A DNA stretch of 11,026 nt, from assembly GCA_023381645.1 (NCBI GenBank), contig JAMCRJ010000027.1:1-11026 (forward strand), in the 5' to 3' direction. The first letter of the stretch is position 1. Each line of letters begins with the position of its first letter. The notes below the pieces were generated by a model. That model had not been told where the DNA came from. It worked only from the letters and a program-made list of their open reading frames with translations, and made no database searches. The stretch comes from Gammaproteobacteria bacterium (GTDB lineage: Bacteria; Pseudomonadota; Gammaproteobacteria; Acidithiobacillales; Acidithiobacillaceae). Below, in pieces: positions 1 to 7,863 of the stretch. A program made the translations under genes and the position numbers.

Positions 1-1156
1 TTTGTGCGGCACGCTGGCGGGCACGTTGAGCGCCCGCATGGGCGATTTCCGTGAGTTGTTGCGGACGTGCCGCCCAGTACTCCGCGCGTTCACGGATCGG
101 GGCCTGTTCGGCGAGCACGGCTTCGATCACCGGCTGTTTACAATCCAGGCAGCCGATACTCGCCGTCGTACAGCCGTTGCGGACCCATGCCTGCGTCTCA
201 GGCCCGGAATACACCTGATGCAAGGCCCAGACCGGGCACTTTTCCGGCGTGCCAGGATCCGTGCGTGCCACCCGTGCCGGATCGGTGGGCATGGTACGTA
301 TTTTTTTCCGAACCACCTCCGGCGCTTCGCGTAACGGGATGGTATTCCCGTAGGACTTGCTCATTTTCTGCCCGTCAAGCCCCGGCATTTTGGAAGCCGC
401 CGTCAAAAGCGCCTGTGGTTCGCGAAGGATTTCGCGGCCCTTGCCTTCCAGATGGGCCAGGAGTTGCTCGCGCATCTCGGCGCTGAGTCCCGCCTGCCCT
501 CCCAGGAATACCACTGCCTCGCTCACGGCCAGCGCATCGCCATCCTGCTGGAAGCGCTGCTGCAAGGACAAAAAAGTCTTCGCCGCACGCTTGCCCATGA
601 CCTGCAGACCCTTTTCCACCTGGGTCGCGGCATCGGCGTCGCGCCCGTAAAAACTGTTGAAACGCCGCGCCAACTCCCGGCTGATCTCCAGATGCGCGAC
701 CTGATCTGCGCCCACAGGTACCTTGTGAGCGTCATAAACCAGAATGTCTGCCGTCATCAACAGCGGGTAGCCCAGGAAACCGAAGGTGGCAAGGTCACGT
801 TCGCGCAGTTTTTCCTGCTGATCTTTGAAGGTCGGGACACGCTCCAGCCAGGAAAGCGGTGTCAGCATTCCCAGCAGCAGCGCGAGTTCGGCATGTTCTG
901 GCACATGGGACTGGATGAAGAGCACGGCTTTGTCCGGGTCCACACCCACGGCCAACCATTCGATGAGCAGATCCCAGACCGCAACACTGATCCCCTGGAT
1001 CGTCTCATAATGGGTAGTCAGCGCATGCCAGTCGGCGACGAAGAAATAGCACTCCGCTTCCTCCTGCAGACGCAGCCAGTTTTTCAGTACGCCATGATAA
1101 TGCCCCAGATGCAGGCGGCCCGTCGGGCGCATGCCGGAAACGATGATCTCTCTCAT
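1..1156 (-). CDS. trpS: Tryptophan--tRNA ligase, 3' end cut off by window edge
   Basis: Charges tRNA-Trp with tryptophan in the cytoplasm. It is a class I aminoacyl-tRNA synthetase. The frame starts at 1156 on the minus strand and stays open for 385 codons to the left edge, so only a short C-terminal tail should be missing. Visible signatures are the HIGH-type motif HLGH at residues 16-19 (context GRLHLGHYHG), the KMSKS loop at 264-268 (GQKMSKS), and the VADWHALTTHY and KVPVGADQ segments typical of TrpRS. Three cysteines (329, 336, 339; spacing C-x6-C-x2-C) lie in the C-terminal part, as seen in the longer TrpRS variant common in betaproteobacteria. The start ATG shares its A with the TGA stop of the upstream protease gene (TGATG), so translation is probably coupled. 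There is no separate promoter. Confidence 0.95.
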   Translation of the reverse strand, partial: MREIIVSGMRPTGRLHLGHYHGVLKNWLRLQEEAECYFFVADWHALTTHYETIQGISVAVWDLLIEWLAVGVDPDKAVLFIQSHVPEHAELALLLGMLTPLSWLERVPTFKDQQEKLRERDLATFGFLGYPLLMTADILVYDAHKVPVGADQVAHLEISRELARRFNSFYGRDADAATQVEKGLQVMGKRAAKTFLSLQQRFQQDGDALAVSEAVVFLGGQAGLSAEMREQLLAHLEGKGREILREPQALLTAASKMPGLDGQKMSKSYGNTIPLREAPEVVRKKIRTMPTDPARVARTDPGTPEKCPVWALHQVYSGPETQAWVRNGCTTASIGCLDCKQPVIEAVLAEQAPIRERAEYWAARPQQLTEIAHAGAQRARQRAAQ

Positions 1157-1815
1157 CACCAACCACCCATCGTCAGAAAAAAATTGCTCATCATCAGAAA
1201 AAGGGGACCCAGCACAGACCAGAGCACGCCGGTGAACAGCAGCACGATCAGGATGATGAACCCGTAAGGTTCAATCCGACTCAGGGCAATGCTGGCGGAC
1301 GGCGGCAAGAGCCCCACAGCCACCCGGCCGCCGTCCAGCGGCGGGATAGGAATCAGATTGAAAATGATCAGGATCACGTTGATCATGATGCCCGCTTTAC
1401 CCATCAACTGCATGGGTTCATCAAGATAGGCCAGGGCACCGGGAAGATGTCCGCCGAGCCACAGCACCAACGTCCAGAAGAAGGCCATCAAGAGGTTGGC
1501 GGCCGGCCCGGCGATGGCGACAAGCACCATATCGCGCTTGGGATCTTTCAGCCCGTCAAAATTGACCGGCACCGGTTTGGCATAGCCGAATAGAAAGGGC
1601 GAATGAAGCAGGAGCAGTATGCCCGGCAGAAGAATCGTTCCGAAGGGATCGATGTGTTTAATGGGATTCAGGGTTAGCCGCCCCATGAGCATGGCCGTCG
1701 GGTCGCCCCGTTTCCAGGCGACCCAGCCATGGGCCACCTCGTGCACGGTAATGGCGAACAGTACAGGAATGGCCCAAATGGCCAAGGTTTGGATAAATTG
1801 CGCGGCGTCAGACAT
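1156..1815 (-). CDS. Site-2 protease family (M50) membrane zinc metalloprotease
   Basis: A 219-residue polytopic inner-membrane protein of the M50 (SREBP-site-2-protease-like) family. HEVAH at residues 25-29 is the zinc-binding HExxH inside the first membrane helix. The second metal site is the LDGG segment with D161 (NLIPIPPLDGG). Other hydrophobic helices lie around 58-70, 96-121, 142-157 and 186-212. It is shorter than RseP and has no PDZ domain, as in the compact 'YwhC-like' group found next to trpS in many proteobacteria. The substrate is unknown. There is no recognisable Shine-Dalgarno before the ATG. Instead an extended -10 element (TGATATACT) ends seven bases before it, so a leaderless transcript is possible. 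Otherwise the gene is read through from yciO 50 bases upstream. Its stop overlaps the trpS start by one base. Confidence 0.93.
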   Translation of the reverse strand: MSDAAQFIQTLAIWAIPVLFAITVHEVAHGWVAWKRGDPTAMLMGRLTLNPIKHIDPFGTILLPGILLLLHSPFLFGYAKPVPVNFDGLKDPKRDMVLVAIAGPAANLLMAFFWTLVLWLGGHLPGALAYLDEPMQLMGKAGIMINVILIIFNLIPIPPLDGGRVAVGLLPPSASIALSRIEPYGFIILIVLLFTGVLWSVLGPLFLMMSNFFLTMGGW

Positions 1816-1865
1816 GGCCGGAGTATATCAGTGTACTGACCCGCCCGCCTAATACCACCGACATC

Positions 1866-2501
1866 TCAGACGGCAGCACCCAGACCCAGCGCTGCCGGAT
1901 CCCCGGCACCTTCGCGAAGCAATCGGGGCGGCCACTGCAGCAAATCCACCACCGTTGAACAGCGCACCCCGCCAGGGCCGGACAGCAGCACCATATCCAC
2001 CTGATTGCCCATCGTTTTGCAGATTTCATCGGGATCCGTCAGCGGTGCAGTGGCACCGGGGAGCTGCAGGGTGGAACTCATCAGGGGCTCTCCCAATTCG
2101 GCAATCAGCCCCTCACAGAGGGGGCTCGCGGGTATGCGTACACCGATACTGCGCTTTTTCGGGTCGGCGAGGCGACGCGGCACATCCCGGGTCGCCGGCA
2201 AGATGAAGGTATAAGGTCCGGGCAGGATTCTACGCAGCAGTGCGTAGGCGCGATCGTCTAGTTGGGCATAGTCGGTCAACTGAGAAATACTGGAAAACAG
2301 TAGCGAAAGGTCATGCTGCAAATCCAGTTGCCGGATGCGCCGCAGCCGCTCCTGGGACTCCCGTGCCGCCACCGTACAGCCCAAGGCATAACAGGTATCC
2401 GTTGGGTAAACCAGCAAGCCCCCCCCGCGCAACACTTCAGCCGCTTGCGCCAGCAATCGCGGTTGCGGGTTCACGGGATGCAATTCCACACATAACGCCA
2501 T
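1866..2501 (-). CDS. yciO: YciO-like protein, Sua5/YciO/YrdC family
   Basis: A 211-residue protein of the family that includes TsaC/Sua5, the threonylcarbamoyl-AMP synthase of the tRNA t6A37 pathway. Family blocks are YPTDTCYALGC at 32-42, RRIRQLD at 54-60, LPGPYTFIL at 93-101, KKRSIGVRIP at 115-124 and SSTLQLPG at 142-149. The opening pattern (xxHPVNPQPRLL) and the SSTLQLPG block in place of the TSAN motif resemble YciO rather than TsaC. Activity as a t6A synthase is therefore less certain than family membership. The start at 2501 is chosen because AGGAGG sits five bases upstream. A longer in-frame reading from 2612 would run back through the intergenic palindrome and is unlikely. It is the first gene of the cluster with the M50 protease and trpS. 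Confidence 0.92.
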   Translation of the reverse strand: MALCVELHPVNPQPRLLAQAAEVLRGGGLLVYPTDTCYALGCTVAARESQERLRRIRQLDLQHDLSLLFSSISQLTDYAQLDDRAYALLRRILPGPYTFILPATRDVPRRLADPKKRSIGVRIPASPLCEGLIAELGEPLMSSTLQLPGATAPLTDPDEICKTMGNQVDMVLLSGPGGVRCSTVVDLLQWPPRLLREGAGDPAALGLGAAV

Positions 2502-2525
2502 GACGGCCTCCTGAAAACGCAACAT

Positions 2526-2544
2526 TACCTGCCCTGGGCAGGTA
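2526..2544. promoter_or_regulatory. Perfect 19-bp palindrome between divergent genes (candidate operator)
   Basis: TACCTGCCCTGGGCAGGTA is a 9+1+9 perfect dyad. It lies 25 bases upstream of the yciO start and about 95 upstream of the diiron-protein start. Possible -10 elements flank it: TATTAT on the minus strand (2553-2558) and TATAGT on the plus strand (2592-2597), neither with a good -35. No T-run follows, so a terminator is unlikely. A dimeric repressor or activator site acting on one or both genes is the simplest reading. The regulator is unknown. Confidence 0.5.
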
Positions 2545-2639
2545 CCCGGGGGATAATACGCCAGCCACGCGCGGCCCCGCCAGATGTGCGCTATAGTTAA
2601 AGGTCTTATCAACCGCAGTTCAAGGAGGCGGCCAACACA

Positions 2640-3464
2640 ATGCCCGCAGATAGCGTTCGTCCGACCTGGTCTCTGACCGATATTCCCTATGCCACCATTG
2701 AAAAAGAAAAGATCATCGGCAACACCGACTGGTTTTACCTGTTAGCCGGCGCCTCTTTTGTAGAAACGCTCTCCGATCTCTATACCCGCAACCTGGTGGA
2801 GTATTACCAGGAAAACGTCGGCGCCACCACATGGTTGCGCCAGGAGTGGGAGATGGAAGAGGTACAGCACGGGCACGCGCTGCGCCGGTACGTGCTCTTT
2901 GTCTGGCCGGATTTCGACTGGGAACGTGCATATCAGGGCTTCGTGACGGCGTATGCGCCCTGCTGCCGCACAGAACTGCTCGGCCCCACGCACGCGCTGG
3001 AGATGGCTTCGCGTTGTGTCGTCGAGACGGGTACGGCCAGCTTCTACACCATGATTCAGGCGGCGAGCCCGGAGCCGGTGCTGCGCCAGATCGCCGCACA
3101 CATCCGCGCTGACGAAGTCCACCACTACAAATATTTTTACAGAATTTTCAGGCAATATCAGGCCGCCGAAAAAAATTCGCGCTGGCGTATCGGTCGCGAA
3201 CTATGGAAACGAGTAGCGGAAGCAGAGCAGGAAGACAGCTATCTGGCGATCAAAAATGCTTTTGAAGTGAAAAATCCGGGAGAGAAGTTTTTCATAGAGG
3301 ACTTTGCCGCGTTCCGGAAACGCATAGGCGGCTGGGTGGATCGCTATTACCCTTTCGATATGGCCATCAAGATGCTGCTCAAACCCGTCGCCCTGCCCCC
3401 CATGCTGCAAAGGGCTGCACTCCCCCTGCTCAGCCACGGCGCACGCCGCGCCATACTCGGTTGA
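2640..3464 (+). CDS. Ferritin-like diiron protein (acyl-ACP-desaturase-like four-helix fold), function unknown
   Basis: A 274-residue soluble, mainly helical protein. Its likely metal ligands follow the ferritin-like carboxylate pattern: E42 in helix 1, E74/H77 (EVQH) in helix 2, E129 (VETGTASFY) in helix 3, and E159/H162 (EVHH) in helix 4. The intervals of about 32, 55 and 30 residues are close to those of stearoyl-ACP desaturases (38, 53, 33, from general knowledge). This suggests a diiron oxidoreductase or desaturase-like enzyme, not an iron-storage ferritin. There is no signal peptide or membrane segment, although the C-terminus (about 240-274) is fairly apolar. The ATG at 2640 follows AAGGAGG at 2622-2628 with a long 11-base spacer. 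It is divergent from yciO and seems monocistronic. Substrate and partner cannot be inferred from the neighbours. Confidence 0.85.
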   Translation: MPADSVRPTWSLTDIPYATIEKEKIIGNTDWFYLLAGASFVETLSDLYTRNLVEYYQENVGATTWLRQEWEMEEVQHGHALRRYVLFVWPDFDWERAYQGFVTAYAPCCRTELLGPTHALEMASRCVVETGTASFYTMIQAASPEPVLRQIAAHIRADEVHHYKYFYRIFRQYQAAEKNSRWRIGRELWKRVAEAEQEDSYLAIKNAFEVKNPGEKFFIEDFAAFRKRIGGWVDRYYPFDMAIKMLLKPVALPPMLQRAALPLLSHGARRAILG

Positions 3465-3490
3465 GCGTCGCGCACGCCGGTCGGGCACAC

Positions 3491-3769
3491 TCATACGGAC
3501 CAGATCTGCACCACGTCGACAGCTTCGCCTACCGGCTTCCCTTCCTCCGGAGACGCGGGCGTCAGCTTCAGCCACTGAGCCTGTTCCACATGGCCCACCA
3601 CCTGGCCCACGGCACTGACTGTCTGCAAACCGGATTGCAACACCGGTTGGACAGATGCGGTATGTGTGGGGCTGGCGATGGGGGTCACCGTATTCACAAA
3701 ACTCCCCAAAGCCACAAAAGGTGCGGCGATCAACATCGTTAACAGGGTATTATAGATGGGCTTTTTCAT
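3491..3769 (-). CDS. Small exported protein of unknown function
   Basis: 92 residues, family not recognised. The N-terminus MKKPIYNTLLTMLIAAPFVA is a basic stretch followed by a hydrophobic core, so it is a signal peptide or membrane anchor. No clear AxA cleavage site is visible, and no lipobox Cys. The rest is rich in V, T, S, P and Q with no cysteine, which suggests a periplasmic or surface location. A start at 3769 is favoured because AAGGA lies six bases upstream. The frame is open further, to 3862, but those 31 extra residues would place a non-signal-like leader before the hydrophobic segment. It is convergent with the diiron gene (26-base gap) and divergent from the mechanosensitive channel gene, so it may share a control region with the latter. 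Confidence 0.6.
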   Translation of the reverse strand: MKKPIYNTLLTMLIAAPFVALGSFVNTVTPIASPTHTASVQPVLQSGLQTVSAVGQVVGHVEQAQWLKLTPASPEEGKPVGEAVDVVQIWSV

Positions 3770-4140
3770 GACTGTTCCTTTTGGATCGTCGGATGCGCAA
3801 TAAGTCAAGCAAGTATCATGCCATGGCGCAATATATACAGCATCCAGCGACGGACATGGCACGCAGACACAAGGTTATGCGCATTTTTTGCGGGCATCGG
3901 ACCAAAGCATCGCGACGTGCAAAACTTCTGTCATACTGCGCCAAATACCGGCGTTCCTGTCGTCAGCTCCCGACACATAATCCTCTCCGATTTATTTTTC
4001 ATCGAATAAATAAACAGTTAGGGCGTTTCCGCAGAACTACATCCGGTGGGAGCAACATAACCCCACCTTGTGATAACGTAACAAACGATTTTTGCCCGAT
4101 GCCCGGTTACCGGCGGGTGGAAAACAGTTCAAGGAAGGAG
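3770..4140. promoter_or_regulatory. Divergent intergenic region upstream of the channel gene
   Basis: 371 bases with no convincing gene. The channel reading frame is open back to 3781, but this part looks non-coding and a strong ribosome site appears only at 4131-4140. Visible elements are an AT-rich inverted repeat ATTTATT/AATAAAT at 3990-4011 (8-base spacer), an inverted repeat GGTGGG/CCCACC at 4045-4067, an extended -10-like TGTGATAAC at 4069-4077 without a matching -35, and a dyad CCGGT-T-ACCGG at 4103-4113 in the presumed leader. Promoter placement is an inference. Confidence 0.4.
4045..4067. repeat. Inverted repeat GGTGGG-N11-CCCACC, candidate operator
   Basis: Perfect 6-bp arms 17 bases apart, centre to centre, ending two bases before the extended -10-like TGTGATAAC on the plus strand. 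The position, between the -35 and -10 regions of a possible channel-gene promoter, is typical of activator or repressor sites. It could also be chance. Confidence 0.3.
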
Positions 4141-6498
4141 ATGCGCGTGATCAACCGGATAAGCATTGGGCCGATCGACAACGGCACACCCGACAACAGG
4201 CGAAGTTCATGTTCAGGCTATTTTCTGCTGGGGATGCTCCTTGCAATGTGGACGATTCCGCTGCTGGCCCAGGCATCGGGCTTGCAACTTGCGACGGCTA
4301 ACGACACGTTGCAGACCATCCACCGCGGGCTGTCACAGCATGCGGATACGCGGCAACTTCAGAACTGGCAGAAAAGCGTAACCGCCATTGGCCATGATGC
4401 AGACGTCTGCATGACCGAAAAAAACAGCAATCTGAGCCAGACGGACAAAGCCCTGGGCATTCTTGGACCCGCCGTCGCCGGCGAGCCCGAGAATCTGACG
4501 GTTTTACGCCAGAAGCTGCAGAATGAGCAGAAAACTCTCAGCGGGGAACTCGCCACCTGTAAGATTCTCGCCATTGCGAGTGCGGATCTGGGCCGACAGA
4601 TCCGCGAACAACGTGATGCGCTACTGGCCCAAATGCTGTTGCGCCACGATCACGACATCTGGCAGCAGGCCGTAGCCCTTCTGTCTACTCCTGCCACTAC
4701 CTGGATTGCCGAGCGGCATTTCTGGCTTACCTGGAATGAACATTCCATTTTTGCCCAGAAGGGCCTGCAACTCTCCGCCGGGATCGGTATCTTCCTGTTT
4801 GCCCTGCTGTCGTTTCTGCGGGTGCCTTTGGCCAAGGCCATTCATCGCACGCGGGATTTATCCGATACGCAGCGAAATTTCTACCATTATGCGCCCCTGC
4901 TGGGAGGCGTCGCCGCGGCTGCAGCCTCAAGCTATATTACAGACACCTTTTCGCCTCTCATTGCCCTCATATTCGGCACCTGGGGCACCTATGCCGCTAT
5001 CTCCATGCTGCTCGCGTGGGCCCTGCGGTCGTCCGGCATCGTCAGCCGCCATTTTTCCTGGGAGCAGCAGACGCTGCGCTCCGCACTGCGAACCCTGCGT
5101 TTCATCGCCCTCCTCTCTCTGTTCGGACTCGTGTGGATAGGCATTTCCCCTCAGGATCCCCTATCCGCAGCAGACCGGGCCTTTTTCGTGTCCGCATATC
5201 ATCTGGTCCTCCTCGGTGCGGTGTTATGGCTGGTCTGGCGAATGGGCGCGCAAAAGCCTTTCCGAGCTTATCCGCTGCCCAGGATGGTCCTGCTTCTGGC
5301 CCTGATCGGTACCGCCATATGTACACTGTCCGGTTATCGCAACCTTTCCAATTATCTGTTCTTCGGCCTGCTGACGTCCCTGCTGGCCCTCAGCATGGGG
5401 TTCCTGTTGTCTTGGGGGCTTGCCGAATTCTGGATGCGGGCGGCACAAAAATCCGGTTTCTGGCAACATTTCCTGCGCCGCCGCCTACGCCTGAAGGAGG
5501 ATCAGCCCCTGCCATGGATAACCTGGTTCAGTACGATCAGTTACACCGCCGTATGGTTGGGGGTGGCGGCTTTCGTCCTGCATGCCTGGGGCCTGACCCA
5601 TACAGGATTTACCTTGATCTGGAAATATTTTATCACCGGATTCACCATTGCCGGTTTTCACATCCAGCCCTTCCGCTGGGTGATCGCCGCGATACTGCTC
5701 GCCATCCTGTTCAACATCAACGCCCTGGTCCAGAAATACCTGTCTGATAACTCGCGGATTATCAGCCACATGGAAAGCGGAGCCCGCCACTCCGTATTAT
5801 CCATCCTCCGCTATACCGGCTTCATTATCGCGGTGCTGATTGCGCTCTCTACCGCCGGTGTCGCACTCGGTAACCTTGCCATCGTCGCCGGTGCCCTATC
5901 GGTGGGCATCGGCTTTGGCCTGCAAAATATCGTCAATAATTTTGTGTCTGGTCTGATTCTGCTATTGGAGCGCCCCATTCGTGTTGGTGACTGGATTCAG
6001 GTGGGTACCACTCAGGGATATGTGCAGAAGATGAGCATCCGTTACACCCTGATCCTTACTTTTGACCGCACTGAAGTCTTCGTTCCTAATTCTGAACTGA
6101 TCTCTGGCCAGGTGACCAACTGGATGTACACAAATAGCGTGTTGCGCCTGATGATCCCCTTCAGCATTGCCCATGATGCCGATATCCCGCTGGTAAAGCA
6201 GTTGCTGGTAGCGGAAGGTCAAAACCACCCCGACGTCCTGCAAGATGATCCGCGCGGTATTCCGCCCACCGCGCTGTTACTGGATGTCAGCGAAAATGCC
6301 CTGCAATTCTATCTGCGGGTGTATCTGGACGACTGTAACAAGAGTTATAACGTGCAGACCGACCTGCGTGCTTCCGTGGTGGAAAGTCTGCTCCGCCATA
6401 ACATAACACTGGCGCACCAGCAGCAGGACGTCCACATTATTCCCGGTCGGATTTTACCTATGGACGGGAATATGGCTCCGCCGACGGGGGAGCATTAA
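4141..6498 (+). CDS. Large MscS-family mechanosensitive ion channel
   Basis: A tension-gated channel of the inner membrane that releases solutes on hypo-osmotic shock. It has 785 residues from ATG 4141. A signal peptide (hydrophobic 27-42, likely cut after AQA at 45) is followed by a helical, Gln-rich periplasmic domain to about 205. About eleven membrane helices begin near 209. The MscS pore helix (NLAIVAGALSVGIGFGLQN, 578-596) then leads into the ERPIRVGDWI and VPNSELISGQVTNW signatures of the beta domain, and an alpha/beta C-terminal domain. This size and layout resemble the MscK/YbiO/DUF3772 group more than the 286-residue MscS. Two starts compete: ATG 4141, and GTG 4147 two codons later, which is six bases after GGAG of AAGGAAGGAG. 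It is convergent with proB. Confidence 0.92.
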   Translation: MRVINRISIGPIDNGTPDNRRSSCSGYFLLGMLLAMWTIPLLAQASGLQLATANDTLQTIHRGLSQHADTRQLQNWQKSVTAIGHDADVCMTEKNSNLSQTDKALGILGPAVAGEPENLTVLRQKLQNEQKTLSGELATCKILAIASADLGRQIREQRDALLAQMLLRHDHDIWQQAVALLSTPATTWIAERHFWLTWNEHSIFAQKGLQLSAGIGIFLFALLSFLRVPLAKAIHRTRDLSDTQRNFYHYAPLLGGVAAAAASSYITDTFSPLIALIFGTWGTYAAISMLLAWALRSSGIVSRHFSWEQQTLRSALRTLRFIALLSLFGLVWIGISPQDPLSAADRAFFVSAYHLVLLGAVLWLVWRMGAQKPFRAYPLPRMVLLLALIGTAICTLSGYRNLSNYLFFGLLTSLLALSMGFLLSWGLAEFWMRAAQKSGFWQHFLRRRLRLKEDQPLPWITWFSTISYTAVWLGVAAFVLHAWGLTHTGFTLIWKYFITGFTIAGFHIQPFRWVIAAILLAILFNINALVQKYLSDNSRIISHMESGARHSVLSILRYTGFIIAVLIALSTAGVALGNLAIVAGALSVGIGFGLQNIVNNFVSGLILLLERPIRVGDWIQVGTTQGYVQKMSIRYTLILTFDRTEVFVPNSELISGQVTNWMYTNSVLRLMIPFSIAHDADIPLVKQLLVAEGQNHPDVLQDDPRGIPPTALLLDVSENALQFYLRVYLDDCNKSYNVQTDLRASVVESLLRHNITLAHQQQDVHIIPGRILPMDGNMAPPTGEH

Positions 6499-6573
6499 CC
6501 ATCAGGCTATCGCGATGGATCAGTATCGGTACATCCCCTATCGCTTCGGGATCGTCAGCCGTTTCACCGCTTT
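6499..6573. other. Convergent gap between channel gene and proB
   Basis: 75 bases between two converging stop codons. Short inverted repeats occur (CCATC/GATGG at 6499-6518; ATCCC/GGGAT a little further on), but none is followed by a clear T-run on either strand. No intrinsic terminator can be claimed. Confidence 0.3.
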
Positions 6574-7773
6574 TTAGAGTAACAAGTCGTTGATTACCAA
6601 GTTGTCACGATGAATCAGCACATCTTCCAGCACCTCAGGATCATCCGCCAGTTCATGACTCTGTTTCCGGCAGCAGCGGGCAGCGACCGGCGCGTCGAGA
6701 TTGATCAAACCGCGGGCGATGTCCCGCCCCAGCGGATCTTTGCAAACGACCAAATCCCCCCGCCGGAATGTGCCTTCTACCGCGATAACGCCCACCGGCA
6801 ATAAGCTGCTTCCCTCCTCCAGAATCGCCCGGGCCGCTCCCTGATCCAGATGCAGCACTCCGTGGCTGCGCAGATGCCCGGCCAGCCAGCGCTTCCGCGC
6901 AGCCAGCTTAGGTAAGCGGGCATGAACGAAGGTGCCGATCGCTTCCCCTTGATGCAAGCGCGGCAAGACTTCCGGACGGCGTCCATCCGCAATGATCGTC
7001 GACGTGCCGGAACGCGCGGCACGTGCCGCAGCACGCACCTTGGCCAGCATACCGCCCGTTCCCATCCGGGATCCACCTCCCCCGGCAATGCGCTCCAGCA
7101 TCGGATCACCTGCACCCACCTCCGTCAGGAGCGTTGCTTCGGGATGACTGCGCGGATCAGCGTCAAACAGTCCCGTCTGATCGGTAAGAATGACCAGGAT
7201 ATCGGCATCCAGCAGGTTGCTCACCAATGCCGCCAGGGTGTCGTTGTCGCCCAGATTGATCGCACTGTAAGAAACCACATCATTTTCGTTGATGATGGGC
7301 AGCACGTTCATGTCCAGCAGCGTACGTAACGTGGAGCGTGCATTCAGGTAGCGCCGGCGGGTACGAAGATCATCGTGGGTCAACAGCACTTGACCACAGT
7401 ATAAACGGTCATTCTCGGGCTGCGCGCATTCCTGCAGCATCTTCTCGTAGGTATGTATCAGGGCGGATTGACCGACGCTGGCCGCGGCTTGTCGAGCTTT
7501 GAGTGAAACCGGCCGATCTGTCCAGCCCAGACGTTGCATTCCAGCGCTTACCGATCCGGAGGACACCAGTACCACTTCCACACCACGCTGATGCAACAGC
7601 AGAATTTGCTGCATCCATGCGCGTATCGCGGTGATATCCAGATGCTGGCCGTCGTTCGTCAGCAGGCTGCTGCCAATTTTAATCACCCAACGCTTCGCAT
7701 CCGTTTGCAGATTGGAACGATTCAACCATCGGTTAGGTTCTGTGGCCCGTTTTTTCCCGATGCGATCCGTCAT
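6574..7773 (-). CDS. proB: Glutamate 5-kinase with C-terminal PUA domain
   Basis: Phosphorylates L-glutamate to gamma-glutamyl phosphate with ATP. This is the first and feedback-controlled step of proline synthesis, in the cytoplasm. The protein has 399 residues. The amino-acid-kinase domain shows VIKIGSSLL (30-38), VSSGSVSAGM, INEND at 161-165, INLGDNDTLAA, ILTDQTGLFDADPRS and GTGGM at 238-242. A PUA domain follows from about 295 (RKRWLAGHL ... GSSLLPVGV ... RDIARGLI), ending with the VLIHRDNLV block also seen in E. coli ProB. Some 25 basic residues precede the usual N-terminus, making it longer than the 367-residue E. coli enzyme. The start at 7773 is supported by AGGAG six bases upstream. 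proA is not adjacent. The permease gene ends 90 bases upstream on the same strand, so cotranscription is possible. Confidence 0.95.
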   Translation of the reverse strand: MTDRIGKKRATEPNRWLNRSNLQTDAKRWVIKIGSSLLTNDGQHLDITAIRAWMQQILLLHQRGVEVVLVSSGSVSAGMQRLGWTDRPVSLKARQAAASVGQSALIHTYEKMLQECAQPENDRLYCGQVLLTHDDLRTRRRYLNARSTLRTLLDMNVLPIINENDVVSYSAINLGDNDTLAALVSNLLDADILVILTDQTGLFDADPRSHPEATLLTEVGAGDPMLERIAGGGGSRMGTGGMLAKVRAAARAARSGTSTIIADGRRPEVLPRLHQGEAIGTFVHARLPKLAARKRWLAGHLRSHGVLHLDQGAARAILEEGSSLLPVGVIAVEGTFRRGDLVVCKDPLGRDIARGLINLDAPVAARCCRKQSHELADDPEVLEDVLIHRDNLVINDLLL

Positions 7774-7863
7774 GCATCTCTCCTGATCACCGAATAGATC
7801 TGTTATTGAAAAAAGTAAGCCCATGCCGGTAGCACCGTCACCCATTACCTGCTTACATGCGAC

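Noticed and set aside
2..1267. Plus-strand open frames across the left end (for example 452-1267)
   Set aside because: They lie antisense to trpS, which shows both class I signatures and a continuous frame. The plus-strand products have no recognisable domain.
1828..1839. Dyad TCAGT-GT-ACTGA upstream of the M50 gene as an operator
   Set aside because: The arms are only five bases, and such matches are common by chance. It was not listed as a feature.
3781..4140. 120-residue N-terminal extension of the mechanosensitive channel
   Set aside because: The frame is open, but the signal peptide and the strong ribosome site lie at the 4141/4147 starts, and the extension reads as basic, low-quality sequence over a promoter region.
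6499..6573. Bidirectional terminator between the channel gene and proB
   Set aside because: Only 5-bp imperfectly placed stems are present, without adjoining T-tracts.
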